Notes: a model not told the origin generated them from the letters alone. A DNA stretch of 64,000 nucleotides from Paenibacillus wulumuqiensis (GCF_000971965.1 NZ_KQ040793.1:395296-459295); one strand, 5' to 3'. Positions 51,790 through 61,473 are shown, numbered from the stretch's first letter. Numbers and translations: made by a program.

Positions 51790-53874
51790 TTATACGGAAC
51801 AGCTGATGCACTCTTCGACAGTCAGACGCTTGGTACGCGTGTAGTACAGGGACTTCAGGCCTTTGTGCGCCGCATACAGGTAGTAGCGGGCCAGCTGGCG
51901 AGTCGTTACGTCACTGCTCACGTGCAGGACGGTCGAGATGCCCTGATCCACATGCTGCTGAATCTCGGCGATCAGATCCAGTACTTTGAACTGATCCATG
52001 GTGTAGGCGGATTTGTAGTAGAAGTAGTTATCCTGCTGCATGTACGGCATTGGATAGTACGTCGTCGAGTTCGCATAGGTACGTGTCTCGATCTGTTCTA
52101 CAATCGGCATTACGCTGGATGTGGCGTTCTGGATATAGGAAATGCTTGCTGTCGGCGCAATTGCCAGACGGTATGCATGGTAGAGACCATTTTTCATAAC
52201 ATCGGCTTTGAGGTTCTGCCAGTCTGCAGGCGTCGGGATGTACATGCTGCCGAACAGCTCCTGTACACGCGGCTTGGTTGGACGGTAGTCTGTCGCCAGA
52301 TAACGGTCAAAGTACACACCGCTCGCATAGTCCGATTTCTCAAAGTCCATAAAGGTCGTGCGTGTCTCACGTGCAATCTCCATACTCTTCTCCAGCGAGT
52401 AGAAGTTCATCATCATGAAGAATGTACGTACAAAATCGATCGCTTCGTCGCTCTCGTAGGCGATTTTGTTTTTGGACAGGTAGCCGTGCAGGTTCATGAC
52501 GCCCAGACCGACAGAGTGCATTTCACGGTTGGCTTTGGCTACGCCCGGTGCGTTGGCGATGTTGGTCATGTCGCTGACGGAAGTCAGGCCCATGATGCCT
52601 TCATGCACGGATTCACGAATTTTGCCCAGTTCCATGACGTTCACGATGTTCAGGGAACCCAGGTTACAGCTGATATCGCGGCGGATAATGTCATCCACGC
52701 CATAGTCCATAATTTCGGTTGTCTCCTGCAGCTGGAAGATCTCGGTGCACAGGTTGGACATTTTTACCGATCCAATGTTGTTCAGAGCATGGAACTTGTT
52801 GGCATTACTTTTGTTCATAATATAAGGATAGCCGGATTCCAGTTGGGTGCTGGCAATCTTGGTCAGCATATCGCGTGCGCTCATGATTGGTTTCTTTTTG
52901 ACACGATCATCAGCCATCAGGGTATCGTACATCTCGTCGATGTTCATATCGTCGAGGTGCTTGCCGTATGCTTTGTAGACGCTGTATGGTGCGAATACGT
53001 GCAGCAGCTCGTTATCGGCTGCCAGCTTGTAGAAGCGGTTCGGCACGATCAGACCGATCGACAATGTTTTCAGACGGGTACGCTCATCGGCGTTGATCTT
53101 CTTGCTGTCCAGGAACTCCAGGATATCCCAGCCGAAGATGTTGTAGTATGCTGCGCCGGAGCCTTTGCGCTGACCCATCTGGTCGGCATAGGAGAATGCA
53201 TCTTCCATCAGTTTCAGTACCGGCATGATGCCTTTGGCTGCGCCTTCGACACCTTTGATCGGCTCGCCGCGTCCGCGAAGCTTGGACAGGTTAACCGCTA
53301 CACCGCCGCCGATTTTGGACAGCTGCATACAGGTATTCAGTACATAGTTGATCGAGTTCAGGGAATCATCCATTTCCAGCAGGAAACAGGATACCATCTC
53401 TCCACGGCGACTCTTGCCGGCATTCAGGAATGTCGGTGTAGCCGGCTGCAGACGCTGCTCCATCATGGAACGTGCCAGCGTCTTGGCATTTTCGGCATTA
53501 CCGCGTCCGAGATGCAGTGCTACAACGGCTACACGGTCCGGATAGTGCTCCAGATACTTCGCACGGTCATTCGTTTTGACCGCGTAGTCCTTGTAGAACT
53601 TGGAAGCTGCCATATAGGAAGGGAACTGGAAGTTATAGCTGTGTGTAATCGCGTATACTTCTTCCACATCCTGTGCAGTGTAATGCTGGTACATATCTTC
53701 GTAGTAATCATTGTCGATCATATAACGTACTTTGGACGTAGTGTCCGCGAAATGGATACTCTTTTGATCCACTTCCTTCATGTATTCCTGTACTGCTTCT
53801 TTATCTTTATCCAGACGGAAAAATCCGTTCTCGTCACGCTGCATCAATAGGTTGTTCAATTCAATATGCCGCAA
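51790..53874 (-). CDS. nrdE: Class Ib ribonucleotide reductase large subunit
   Basis: A 694-residue catalytic subunit. The start is TTG 53874 with GGAGG 9 bases upstream, overlapping the nrdI stop by 14 bases. Active-site features: TPTFLNAGKSRRGEMVSCFL (first Cys), NLSKLRGRGEPIKGV, the NLCTEIFQ loop (second Cys and Glu), and the C-terminal shuttle cysteines in ECISCSV. The N-terminal ATP cone is absent, as usual for NrdE. Confidence 0.97.
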   Translation of the reverse strand: MRHIELNNLLMQRDENGFFRLDKDKEAVQEYMKEVDQKSIHFADTTSKVRYMIDNDYYEDMYQHYTAQDVEEVYAITHSYNFQFPSYMAASKFYKDYAVKTNDRAKYLEHYPDRVAVVALHLGRGNAENAKTLARSMMEQRLQPATPTFLNAGKSRRGEMVSCFLLEMDDSLNSINYVLNTCMQLSKIGGGVAVNLSKLRGRGEPIKGVEGAAKGIMPVLKLMEDAFSYADQMGQRKGSGAAYYNIFGWDILEFLDSKKINADERTRLKTLSIGLIVPNRFYKLAADNELLHVFAPYSVYKAYGKHLDDMNIDEMYDTLMADDRVKKKPIMSARDMLTKIASTQLESGYPYIMNKSNANKFHALNNIGSVKMSNLCTEIFQLQETTEIMDYGVDDIIRRDISCNLGSLNIVNVMELGKIRESVHEGIMGLTSVSDMTNIANAPGVAKANREMHSVGLGVMNLHGYLSKNKIAYESDEAIDFVRTFFMMMNFYSLEKSMEIARETRTTFMDFEKSDYASGVYFDRYLATDYRPTKPRVQELFGSMYIPTPADWQNLKADVMKNGLYHAYRLAIAPTASISYIQNATSSVMPIVEQIETRTYANSTTYYPMPYMQQDNYFYYKSAYTMDQFKVLDLIAEIQQHVDQGISTVLHVSSDVTTRQLARYYLYAAHKGLKSLYYTRTKRLTVEECISCSV

Positions 53875-54229
53875 TTTTCTCTACCTCCTGTACGAATCGT
53901 TGTGCGTCTCCTGTAGTGCCGGATAGTTCAAATTTATATACGACCGGAACACCGTAGCGCTCCGATATCAAATCTGCACTCTTGCCGAAGTTCTCGCCCC
54001 AGTTGCGGTTGCCGCTGGCTGCTACGCCAAGCAGACGGCCATGGTTGTTTTCCAGAAAATGAGTCACTTTCTCGGGGACCTGGCCGAAGCCGGTTGTGTA
54101 GGTGACCAGTACGAATGGTTCATTCAGCTGCAGCGCCTCATCAATCTGTACAGCCTGCACCGATGAATTTTTCAATTTTCCGATAAACCGTTTGACATTG
54201 CCTGTCTTGGAATCATATGCAATCAGCAT
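53861..54229 (-). CDS. nrdI: NrdI flavodoxin-like activator of NrdF
   Basis: A 122-residue flavoprotein that supplies the oxidant for the di-manganese centre of NrdF. The start MLIAYDSKTGNVKRFIGKL at 54229 matches the family; AAGGAG lies 12 bases upstream. FMN-binding loops: YDSKTGNVKRF, TYTTGFGQVPEKV and ASGNRNWGENFGKS. It is the first gene of the nrdIEF operon and has a long structured leader with NrdR boxes. Confidence 0.96.
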   Translation of the reverse strand: MLIAYDSKTGNVKRFIGKLKNSSVQAVQIDEALQLNEPFVLVTYTTGFGQVPEKVTHFLENNHGRLLGVAASGNRNWGENFGKSADLISERYGVPVVYKFELSGTTGDAQRFVQEVEKIAAY

Positions 54230-54250
54230 GTGGGATGACATCTCCTTCTC

Positions 54251-54266
54251 ACTCAATATATAGTGT
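54251..54266. promoter_or_regulatory. NrdR box-like sequence close to nrdI
   Basis: ACTCAATATATAGTGT differs from the common ACACWATATATWGTGT pattern at one position. It lies inside the predicted transcript, 22 bases before the nrdI start. Confidence 0.55.
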
Positions 54267-54304
54267 TCATCACCGTTCTTTATAACTAAAGAACGGTGAT
54301 GAAC
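54265..54304. repeat. Perfect 18-bp stem-loop in the nrdI leader
   Basis: Arms of 18 bases with no mismatch and a 4-base loop TAAC. The stem abuts the box at 54251-54266. It lacks a U tail, so it is a leader structure or a small insertion remnant rather than a simple terminator. Confidence 0.75.
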
Positions 54305-54320
54305 TTGCGCCAGCCTTGGA

Positions 54321-54348
54321 GCAGCAAGGCTTCTCAAAGCCCTGCTGC
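54321..54348. repeat. Second hairpin in the nrdI leader
   Basis: GCAGCAAGGCTT / AAGCCCTGCTGC arms with a 4-base loop (one G-U pair), 12 bp. With the neighbouring stem it makes the nrd leader strongly structured. Confidence 0.6.
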
Positions 54349-54434
54349 ATCAGCTCGGTTTCTCTTAACAAGCATTACCCATATACCGCATCTTAAAACA
54401 AGCCGTAACGCAATATATAGAACGTGAGATTAAG

Positions 54435-54461
54435 ATTATACGCTATATATAGTGTTGTCAA
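54435..54461 (-). promoter_or_regulatory. nrdI: nrdIEF promoter with an NrdR box between -35 and -10
   Basis: On the minus strand TTGACA (54456-54461) and TATAAT (54435-54440) flank ACACTATATATAGCGT (54440-54455), a close match to the NrdR box. The spacer is 15 bases. NrdR bound there would block RNA polymerase. Confidence 0.8.
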
Positions 54462-54595
54462 TAGGACTACACAGTGAGAAAGCAGCATCCGAATCAGCCA
54501 AAAAAAGCGGTTATCCGTTAAATTCTCCGTATAATCCGGCTTATTCGCACACTCACAGCCCGGGGAAAAATACTCAAAAAAATAATTCACTTGAC

Positions 54596-54611
54596 ACACT
54601 ATATCTAGTGT
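54596..54611. promoter_or_regulatory. Distal NrdR box
   Basis: ACACTATATCTAGTGT, a near-perfect palindrome of the NrdR type, 141 bases upstream of the promoter box. TTGACA overlaps its left end on the plus strand, but no good -10 follows. Confidence 0.7.
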
Positions 54612-54939
54612 GTTTTTCAAGCCGTCTTTACTATCATTTCCAGATTATGAAATGAAGCCAGACAGCAATCACGTTGGACACTCAAGTTTAAAATTCTAAT
54701 GCTTTCAACATGAAAAAGCAAATGAAACTTATATAAAAATAAAGATTTTTTTGGACATAAATTAGGGGAGTGGTTTACTGTATGATCTTGCTCACCTGTT
54801 TGTTCAATTTTCTCAGTTCGTCCTATGCTGCAAAAGCCGAATCAGGCCGACGTCTGAAAAATGCACATGCTTTCCTGAAGAATGCACATAGTTTTCGATT
54901 GAAATAAATTCCATATATTGTAATAATTAATACTGCAAT
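54612..54939. other. AT-rich stretch upstream of the GH64 gene
   Basis: About 330 bases. It should hold the promoter of the glucanase gene. No small gene is convincing. Confidence 0.35.
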
Positions 54940-54953
54940 TGAAAGCGTACACA
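54940..54953 (+). promoter_or_regulatory. Putative CcpA binding site (cre) upstream of the glucanase
   Basis: TGAAAGCGTACACA matches TGWAANCGNTNWCA at 13 of 14 positions, ending 17 bases before the ATG. Confidence 0.6.
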
Positions 54954-54970
54954 ATATAAGGAGGTAGTTT

Positions 54971-56056
54971 ATGAAGAATTCGGTCTTCAAGTATGTACTG
55001 CTCGCTGTTCTGATTATGGTAAGCGCATGGTCTCCACTGTCCACGTCTTCGGTCTCTGCTGCTGCACCTTCGGTCGGTTCGATTCCGGCCTCCTCCATCC
55101 CTGCCCCCTCCGGTAAGGGTGTAATGACTTTCAAGGTAATGAATGCTACCAACGGTGCCTACCCGGATAACCGCGTCTACTGGGGCATCCTGGGCATTAA
55201 CCCGGAGACCAAGCAGTGGAGTTATCTGACCAGCTCCGGACAGCTGCAGCCGATCTCTGCGGCGCTGAATGATGCTCCCGGACATCTGACCAAGAATGGC
55301 GTCAACTATGCCAACATCTACAGTACAATAAGTCAGGCGGAATGGGTAAGCCTGCCGAAAATGGATTCCGGACGCATGTTCATCTGTGTCGGCTCGCCAT
55401 GCTACATCAAAACCTACAATGATGGATTTGCCGGACCGGACATTAACAACCCAACCGATCCGAATCTGGATGTGTATTTTGATTTTGTGGAATTTACGGT
55501 AGATAACACCGGTTATCACGGTAATACAACCCGTGTCGATGGCTTCGGCTTCCCGCTGCAGCATCGCCTCGTTAACCGTACCGGCAACTACGATCGTACG
55601 GTCGGCGAACTGGAGTCCGAGACTCGCGCCAGCATCTTCAGCAAGTACCGCAGCGAAGTGCCGGCTGCCTTCCGCTCTCTGGCGGATATACAGTCTCCTT
55701 ACCGGATCGTCGCACCGATACACGGTTCGTTCAAGGCCGGCGGCGCTAACGCCAACTACTTTGGCAGCTATGGCGGCGGTTATAGCACCCAGGAGATTCT
55801 GCTGTGCAATGGCAGACTGCAGGAATCGCCGGGAATCTGCTCCGCCATCAACCGCCATGTGTATGAGAACCAGTCCAACTGGAACAATGTAGCCGCGTAT
55901 TACCAGGCTGCACCTGCTAACTATTATGCCAAGTTCTGGCATGATCACAGCATCGACCGCCTCGCTTACGGATTTGCGTATGATGATTACAATCAGCAGG
56001 CTGCCTATCTGGAAGTCGGTGATCCGAAAGGTCTGATCGTACGAGTCGGCTGGTAA
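54971..56056 (+). CDS. Secreted beta-1,3-glucanase, GH64 family
   Basis: A 361-residue exported enzyme that cuts beta-1,3-glucan into pentasaccharides. The signal peptide ends near SSVSAAAP (residue about 31). The GH64 core shows FKVMNATNGAYPDNRVYWGI, YFDFVEFTVDNTGYHGNTTR and VDGFGFPLQHRLVN; the Glu of VEFT and the Asp of RVDGFG are the family's catalytic pair. The thaumatin-like part follows and the end is YDDYNQQAAYLEVGDPKGLI. AAGGAGG precedes the ATG. It probably attacks fungal or plant cell walls. Confidence 0.93.
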   Translation: MKNSVFKYVLLAVLIMVSAWSPLSTSSVSAAAPSVGSIPASSIPAPSGKGVMTFKVMNATNGAYPDNRVYWGILGINPETKQWSYLTSSGQLQPISAALNDAPGHLTKNGVNYANIYSTISQAEWVSLPKMDSGRMFICVGSPCYIKTYNDGFAGPDINNPTDPNLDVYFDFVEFTVDNTGYHGNTTRVDGFGFPLQHRLVNRTGNYDRTVGELESETRASIFSKYRSEVPAAFRSLADIQSPYRIVAPIHGSFKAGGANANYFGSYGGGYSTQEILLCNGRLQESPGICSAINRHVYENQSNWNNVAAYYQAAPANYYAKFWHDHSIDRLAYGFAYDDYNQQAAYLEVGDPKGLIVRVGW

Positions 56057-56127
56057 TGAACTGTAACAAGTGCAGCTATAGTTATTTCCAAAATAATAGA
56101 ATGATGATTTCCATATTTAGTACATGA

Positions 56128-56184
56128 CCAAAAGCCTGAGACAGCATACAGAGATAATCTGTGTGCTATCCAGGCTTTTTGGTT
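56128..56184. terminator. Bidirectional terminator between GH64 and the chemoreceptor genes
   Basis: CCAAAAGCCTG and CAGGCTTTTTGG with further pairing AGCA-ACAGA / TCTGT-TGCT inside; T-runs exist on both strands. Confidence 0.88.
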
Positions 56185-56198
56185 ATGACTTTATTTAG

Positions 56199-57902
56199 TT
56201 ACAGTTTGAACCGGTCGACGATACGATTCATCTCTTCCGCCATTTCCGACAGGGCAGCTGCGCTGGAAGACAATTCCAGCATGGAAGCCGACTGCTGCTC
56301 GGAAGCGGCAGATATTTTCTGAATCTCATCCGAGGAATGCTCGATGCTGCCCACGATGCCTGTAATGGACTGTTCCATTGCTTCGGCACTTTGGTTCATA
56401 CCGCCCGACAGCTGCGCTGCTTCACGGCTCTGCACAGCTACTTCATTCACGGACTGCTTGATATCTTCAAACAGGTCACCTGTCGTTCTCATCGACTCGG
56501 TACCGCTCAGGATCTGCTGGGCAGCCATATCCATCGCCTGATGAAGACGATCCGTATCCTGCTGAATCGAATCGATCATGCTGACGATCTGTCCGGCTGA
56601 AGAGGAAGACTGTTCCGCCAGCTTTTGTACTTCGGCGGCGACGACTGCGAATCCTTTGCCATGTTCGCCAGCCCGGGCGGCTTCGATTGCTGCATTCAGG
56701 GCGAGCAGGTTGGTCTGTCCGGCAATTCCGGTGATGATGCCGACGATACTACCAATCTCCTGCGAACGACTTCTCAGCTCATTGACGACGCCGTTCATTT
56801 CATTCATGCGTGACTGGGCCGCTTCCATCCGTCCGGCCGCTTCGGTAACTATACCGGTTCCGTTGACCGAATGATCGGCAGCGGTCTGGGCAGATTGGCT
56901 AACCTGCTCGATCCTGTTATCGATCTCCTGGATGTTGGCGGAGATTGCCTGTACAAGCAATGCCCCCTGTTCCGACTGGCTCGTCTGATCCGCAGAGCGG
57001 TCGGCCATGGAGACCAGCGATTCAGTGGTATGGGCAGAAGTCGAGGCATTCTCTTCCGCGATTGCTGTCAGTTCTTCGGCAGAATCATTGAGCCGCTGGG
57101 AGGTTTCGTTGACTTCGGCAATAACCGTATTCAGTGAATTCCCCATTTGCTGCAGGCCTTTGGCGAGGTCACCCAGTTCATCTTTTACCTCTACCGGCAG
57201 TTCGGCAGTACGAGTCAGATCACCGGACGCAATATAATTGACCTGCTCCAGCATCCGGTGAAGCGGACGGACGATCATACGGGAAATGATCAATGCCAGC
57301 GCACTGCCAATCAGGATAGCTGCCACTACGGCAGCCCATGTAATCCAGCGTGCCAGGTAGAATTCGCTCAGCTGTCCATCCGCCGAACTCGTAACATCAT
57401 TTACATTATGATCGACCAGCTTGCTCAGCCCTTCGTTCATTGATGTCAGCATCGGTGTCGCATTGAGCTGAATCTTCATGGCCAGCGTATCATTGTTAAC
57501 ATCGGACGCCGCCAAAATCTGCTGGATGGTGGCGGTGTAGCTTGTCCAGTTTTCTTTGAAGGAGTTATATAGCTGGATCTCCTCCTCATCCGAGAGATAG
57601 GTCTCGTAAAGCTGCATAGTTTTGGCAATATCCGCGCTGGTGCTGCCAATCTCCGAATTAATCTGCTGCATAGCGGTATTGTCCTGCTCAATAATACTGC
57701 GCAGCACAAGATTCTCTACATCGGTCACTTCATCATTGATCCGATAAAGGGATACCAGACTCGGGATGCTGTTACTGCGAATATCATTGGCATTATCTCC
57801 GATCGAATTCAGACGCGCCGATATAAGCACACCCAGAATTAAAATCAGAATCATCATACCGGCAAATCCGCTTAATAATTTTGCACGTACAGTCATTCTC
57901 AC
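56199..57902 (-). CDS. Methyl-accepting chemotaxis protein with HAMP domain
   Basis: A 567-residue receptor. The start is GTG 57902, 9 bases after GGGGGA. First membrane helix at about 10-30 ([15 protein letters not shown]), helical sensor region to about 185 (4HB_MCP-like), second helix ([20 protein letters not shown]), HAMP ([20 protein letters not shown]) and signalling domain with the tip [20 protein letters not shown]. Methylation-type helices flank it. The ligand is unknown. It lies between two polysaccharide-enzyme genes. Confidence 0.95.
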   Translation of the reverse strand: MRMTVRAKLLSGFAGMMILILILGVLISARLNSIGDNANDIRSNSIPSLVSLYRINDEVTDVENLVLRSIIEQDNTAMQQINSEIGSTSADIAKTMQLYETYLSDEEEIQLYNSFKENWTSYTATIQQILAASDVNNDTLAMKIQLNATPMLTSMNEGLSKLVDHNVNDVTSSADGQLSEFYLARWITWAAVVAAILIGSALALIISRMIVRPLHRMLEQVNYIASGDLTRTAELPVEVKDELGDLAKGLQQMGNSLNTVIAEVNETSQRLNDSAEELTAIAEENASTSAHTTESLVSMADRSADQTSQSEQGALLVQAISANIQEIDNRIEQVSQSAQTAADHSVNGTGIVTEAAGRMEAAQSRMNEMNGVVNELRSRSQEIGSIVGIITGIAGQTNLLALNAAIEAARAGEHGKGFAVVAAEVQKLAEQSSSSAGQIVSMIDSIQQDTDRLHQAMDMAAQQILSGTESMRTTGDLFEDIKQSVNEVAVQSREAAQLSGGMNQSAEAMEQSITGIVGSIEHSSDEIQKISAASEQQSASMLELSSSAAALSEMAEEMNRIVDRFKL

Positions 57903-58082
57903 AGTTGCGATTCCCCCATCATCTGTCGTTATTCATTCATTAGTTGTCAATACAAATTTTCTTATCTTATATTTTCGACAGGAATAGACACTTTTGTTAC
58001 AGTTTTTTGGGAAATTTTTCTTTTCATCTATGTAGGGTATAGTCGGATCATTACTTAATTTGAATAAAGCGCTGAAAAAAAA
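57903..58082. other. Intergenic region upstream of the second chemoreceptor
   Basis: About 180 bases expected to hold the chemoreceptor promoter; nothing specific stands out. Confidence 0.3.
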
Positions 58083-58134
58083 CAAAAAGACCCGGACAGC
58101 ATTTTATGTGATGAATCCACAAAATGCTGTCCGA
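58083..58134 (-). terminator. Terminator of the rhamnogalacturonan lyase gene
   Basis: A long stem, GGACAGCATTTT with AAAATGCTGTCC plus inner GTGG / CCAC-type pairing, followed on the minus strand by GGGTCTTTTTGTTTTTTTT. Confidence 0.88.
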
Positions 58135-58271
58135 GCCAATAGACTGCTGAACCGGAAATGAGTAGAACTTCATGCAGTAATCCTATATTATGCGTTGAGA
58201 TCACCTGAAGCCATATGAGCAGTAAAAATGGCACCAGCGTAGATTGTACTTTGGTTCACTTCATGTGCAAA

Positions 58272-60845
58272 TCATTTATGTCCTGGCGTATAAAAGTCAG
58301 GCTTGGGTACACGCGACCAGTCCGTATCGGAAGCCAGATAGAAACTCGTATAGCTCGGCTGGTTATACGCCGTATTCTGACGCGCAATGCCTGTACGGTA
58401 CTGGGCATCATGCATCAGCGTATACAGCTTGTGATCGGTCACTTCCGTACTGAGGTAGATACGGATCGCCGAGCTGTCCGCTGTACGCAGCAGCAGTTCT
58501 TCACGCCAGTCACCGAAAATATCAGCGACGAGCGACGGATTGCCCTTGGTACCATTGTTGGTCAGGCTGCCGTTGGCCACCAGTACGGGTCCTTTTTGCC
58601 AATTTTGAATACTTGGAGTGACTTCCAGGGCACCGTCGATAACCTGGGTAGTCATGTCTGCGCTCCATTTAATATTCATATTTGTACCTGGTGCACTGCG
58701 GCCGATCAGCTCGCCACCGGCTGTGCGCAGGTCGGTCGCCCAGGCTTCCAGACCTGGACGGGACGGATCGATATCACCGACCATGCCGCGGCCGGTATCC
58801 TTGCCGGTATACGCTCCGAACAGTACTTTGCCGGTAGCTGCATCACGCATCGCATATCCATACGGTGCATATGCACCTCCTTCATGTACCATATAGATCT
58901 CCATGCCCGGATGGGACGGATCAAGGTCAGATACATGCAGCGCATCTCCATGCCCCAGCTTGGCTGTTTGTCCCGGTGTGGCACTGCCCGCCGGCATCAC
59001 ATCTGCCGAGCTGTACAGCAGGCTGCCATCATCATCCACCGTACCGGAGCCATAGACGATCTCATCCCGTCCATCTCCATCCACATCAGCTGCCGTGAGC
59101 GAGTGGGCGCCCTGTCCGGCCAGCGGACCCAGATCCGGGTCGGTGCCGTCGCGTCCATGCGGTCCGTCATTAAACGGATTGCTCATAATCGCCCAGCCGC
59201 TGTCTGCGGTCCAGTCCTTGCCGATCTTCTTGCCGTCCCAGTTGTAGGAGACGAGTACAGCCCGGGTATAATAGCCGCGTGCGAATACAGCCGATGGCGT
59301 CTTGCCGTTTACATAGGCGACGGTCGCGAGGAAGCGGTCCACCCGGTTGCCTGGCTCAATCCGTCCCATCGCATAATCGCCCCACATCAGTCCGTCATCC
59401 GTACGTTCCGGCTCATAGCGGACCGTATCTTCTTCCTTGCCGCTGCGTCCCTCGAACACGGTCAGGTATTCCGGACCGCTCACGATGAAGCCTTCAAAGT
59501 CGCGCAGATTGTTGCGTGAACTGCGAGATGGCGCATAGACGTCAATAAAGTAATCCGCCATCGCCCGGGCATCTTGCAGAGAGAGCGGATACTGATACTT
59601 CGGTGCGATTCCAAAGCATTCTTCCAGCGTCTTTGGCCAGTGACCGTTCTTCACTTCCGGATGTTCGCTCCAGTTCTGGAACATCTGCACCACATGTTCA
59701 TAATAGTCCTCGCTGCTCATCCGGTAATCGTCCGTATTGGAGTAGCCAGCCTGCCGGTCTGCCTTGGGCAGGGAAATGTACTGTTCGGACACCACATTGC
59801 CGCGCTTGCCGTAACGGGTGATTTTGGTTCCCGGCGCTGTCTTCATCATTAGTTCAGCTTTGCCGTTGCCGTCAAAGTCATAGACGAGGAACTGGGTGTA
59901 ATGCGCCCCGGAACGAATATTCACACCCAGATCAATCCGGTACAGCAGTGTTCCATCGAGGCGGTAGGCATCGATGTAGGTATTGCCGGTATAGCCTTTC
60001 TGGGAGACATCCTTGGCGTTGGACGGATACCATTTGACGAAATACTCATATTGTCCATCACCATCCACATCGCCGACACTCATATCATTAGCCGAATAGG
60101 TGTAAGCTTCACCGGCAGGCGTAACACCGTCAGCCGGCTTTTGCAGTGGCAGATCATAATACGTATCGTTCCATACGGTCGCAGGCGGACTCAGCTTCTG
60201 CTTGTCCGGCCGGTTCAAGCTGGCAGCGCTGATGCCGTAATCATCGGCATACTGCTGAAGTCCGGCCGCGGCTTGCTGCGACTCGTTTGCTGCTTGCTGC
60301 AGACCAGACGCTGTTTGCTGCGATGCGGCAGATATGCCGCTGTATGTAGCAGTGTCTCCGCCTTCCTCTGCTGTAGTCCCCTGCTGCACGTTGGTATTTG
60401 CCTGGTAGACATCGGTACTGACCGGATTGGCGGCAAAGGAAGTATCACGATTCCCCTGATTGGAACCACGATGCTGGAGCGGCAGTACACGATAGCTATC
60501 TTTGACCGAACCCTGACGATCCAGATAGTTGGTGCTGTCCTTGATGACTGTTACGAATTTGCCATTGCGATACAGAGCAAAATCCGTACCGGTCAGTCCC
60601 TGATCCGAATAGCCGTTCACCTCATTGCCAAGCAGCCGCCAGCTGATAAATATGCCGTCGCCCGTCTTGGCAGCGACCAGACCCCGGTCGAGATGCTCTA
60701 GCTGAATGCCCTGCTGCGGACTTTTACCGTTCACAACAGCTGCTGCCGAATCTGCGGCGGACAATCCTCCGGCCGGAAGCACCAGTGCAATGCCAAGCGT
60801 TACTGCCAGTGTCTTTACTGCCCATAAATGCTGCCATTCTCTCAT
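58272..60845 (-). CDS. Secreted rhamnogalacturonan lyase, PL11 family
   Basis: An 857-residue exported lyase that cleaves the rhamnogalacturonan I backbone of pectin. The signal peptide ends near GLSAAD (residue about 31). The N-terminal beta domain (LEHLDRGLVAAKTGDGIFIS, WRLLGNEVNGYSDQGLTGTD) leads into the eight-bladed propeller with many calcium loops: VGDVDGDGQYEYFVKW, VYDFDGNGKAELMMKT, AADVDGDGRDEIVYGSG, and the end region IFGDWREELLLRT. Unusual is a Gln/Ala-rich insertion at about residues 165-215 (AASQQTASGLQQAANESQQ) not expected in the family. A cre-like site lies 46 bases upstream. Confidence 0.95.
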   Translation of the reverse strand: MREWQHLWAVKTLAVTLGIALVLPAGGLSAADSAAAVVNGKSPQQGIQLEHLDRGLVAAKTGDGIFISWRLLGNEVNGYSDQGLTGTDFALYRNGKFVTVIKDSTNYLDRQGSVKDSYRVLPLQHRGSNQGNRDTSFAANPVSTDVYQANTNVQQGTTAEEGGDTATYSGISAASQQTASGLQQAANESQQAAAGLQQYADDYGISAASLNRPDKQKLSPPATVWNDTYYDLPLQKPADGVTPAGEAYTYSANDMSVGDVDGDGQYEYFVKWYPSNAKDVSQKGYTGNTYIDAYRLDGTLLYRIDLGVNIRSGAHYTQFLVYDFDGNGKAELMMKTAPGTKITRYGKRGNVVSEQYISLPKADRQAGYSNTDDYRMSSEDYYEHVVQMFQNWSEHPEVKNGHWPKTLEECFGIAPKYQYPLSLQDARAMADYFIDVYAPSRSSRNNLRDFEGFIVSGPEYLTVFEGRSGKEEDTVRYEPERTDDGLMWGDYAMGRIEPGNRVDRFLATVAYVNGKTPSAVFARGYYTRAVLVSYNWDGKKIGKDWTADSGWAIMSNPFNDGPHGRDGTDPDLGPLAGQGAHSLTAADVDGDGRDEIVYGSGTVDDDGSLLYSSADVMPAGSATPGQTAKLGHGDALHVSDLDPSHPGMEIYMVHEGGAYAPYGYAMRDAATGKVLFGAYTGKDTGRGMVGDIDPSRPGLEAWATDLRTAGGELIGRSAPGTNMNIKWSADMTTQVIDGALEVTPSIQNWQKGPVLVANGSLTNNGTKGNPSLVADIFGDWREELLLRTADSSAIRIYLSTEVTDHKLYTLMHDAQYRTGIARQNTAYNQPSYTSFYLASDTDWSRVPKPDFYTPGHK

Positions 60846-60890
60846 CCCTTATTCACGCTCCTCAGTAATAGTGGTCATAATAACGATTTA

Positions 60891-60904
60891 TGATAACGCT
60901 TACA
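60891..60904 (-). promoter_or_regulatory. Putative CcpA binding site (cre) upstream of the PL11 lyase
   Basis: TGATAACGCTTACA (read on the plus strand; the site is near-palindromic) matches TGWAANCGNTNWCA with one mismatch. Confidence 0.6.
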
Positions 60905-61181
60905 ATATTGAGAAGGACATGTGCACTTTCCGTCTTGTATTGGATAGACTGCTGTACCCCTTGCTTCCATTCACTCCTGCCCTATTTCCGTTCATACATG
61001 GTATGCCTTATCCTCTCCCTTCACTATGGCTTTTTCATTTGCCTATTAGCCTGTATACCTGACAGGTTCTTGCCTCGGTAACTGGATATTCCTGCAGGTT
61101 GTTTCTATTATAGAATTCCTCGTGTACAGCAGGCGTTCACAAATCCGGCTTATCTGTTTAAATAACAGAGCCTTTAGCTGG
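60905..61181. other. Non-coding stretch between the lyase and the purine permease genes
   Basis: Pyrimidine-rich on the plus strand, with no credible gene. With the repeat at 61182 and the AT-rich part to 61473 it makes about 620 bases. I looked for a purine riboswitch before the permease and saw none. Confidence 0.4.
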
Positions 61182-61226
61182 CTCATGCTGCTCATGCTGC
61201 TCATGCTGCTCATGCTGCTCATGCTG
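61182..61226. repeat. Five perfect tandem copies of a 9-base unit
   Basis: CTCATGCTG repeated five times without a change, in non-coding DNA. Such short tandem repeats vary in number by replication slippage. Confidence 0.95.
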
Positions 61227-61473
61227 CGAAAGTATAGCATTTATAAAATGCGGGGTGAGTATATTTCTACAAAAGTCTTCATATGTAATATTATTTAACA
61301 TAATAGTTATGTTTACGCATAATATATCAATTATAAATTAGATTTATTTACAAACTCCATGAAAATATCTCTGCAAATTCTGACACACCCTATAAGATGA
61401 CGGTAGATCAATAACAGTATAGACAGGTTTGTTAACATCTTACTCATTTATCAAGAAAAAGGGGCGTGTATGG

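Noticed and set aside
51775..53850. 691-codon plus-strand ORF opposite nrdE
   Set aside because: It is an antisense shadow of nrdE, rich in His, Val and Gln from reversed codons, with no family resemblance.
58215..59519. 434-codon plus-strand ORF opposite the PL11 lyase
   Set aside because: It is a shadow of the lyase gene; no ribosome site or domain.
61182..61226. CRISPR-like repeat
   Set aside because: Units are 9 bases with no spacers and no cas genes; it is a simple tandem repeat.
61227..61473. Purine riboswitch before the nucleobase permease
   Set aside because: The conserved loop and junction sequences of the purine aptamer are not present.
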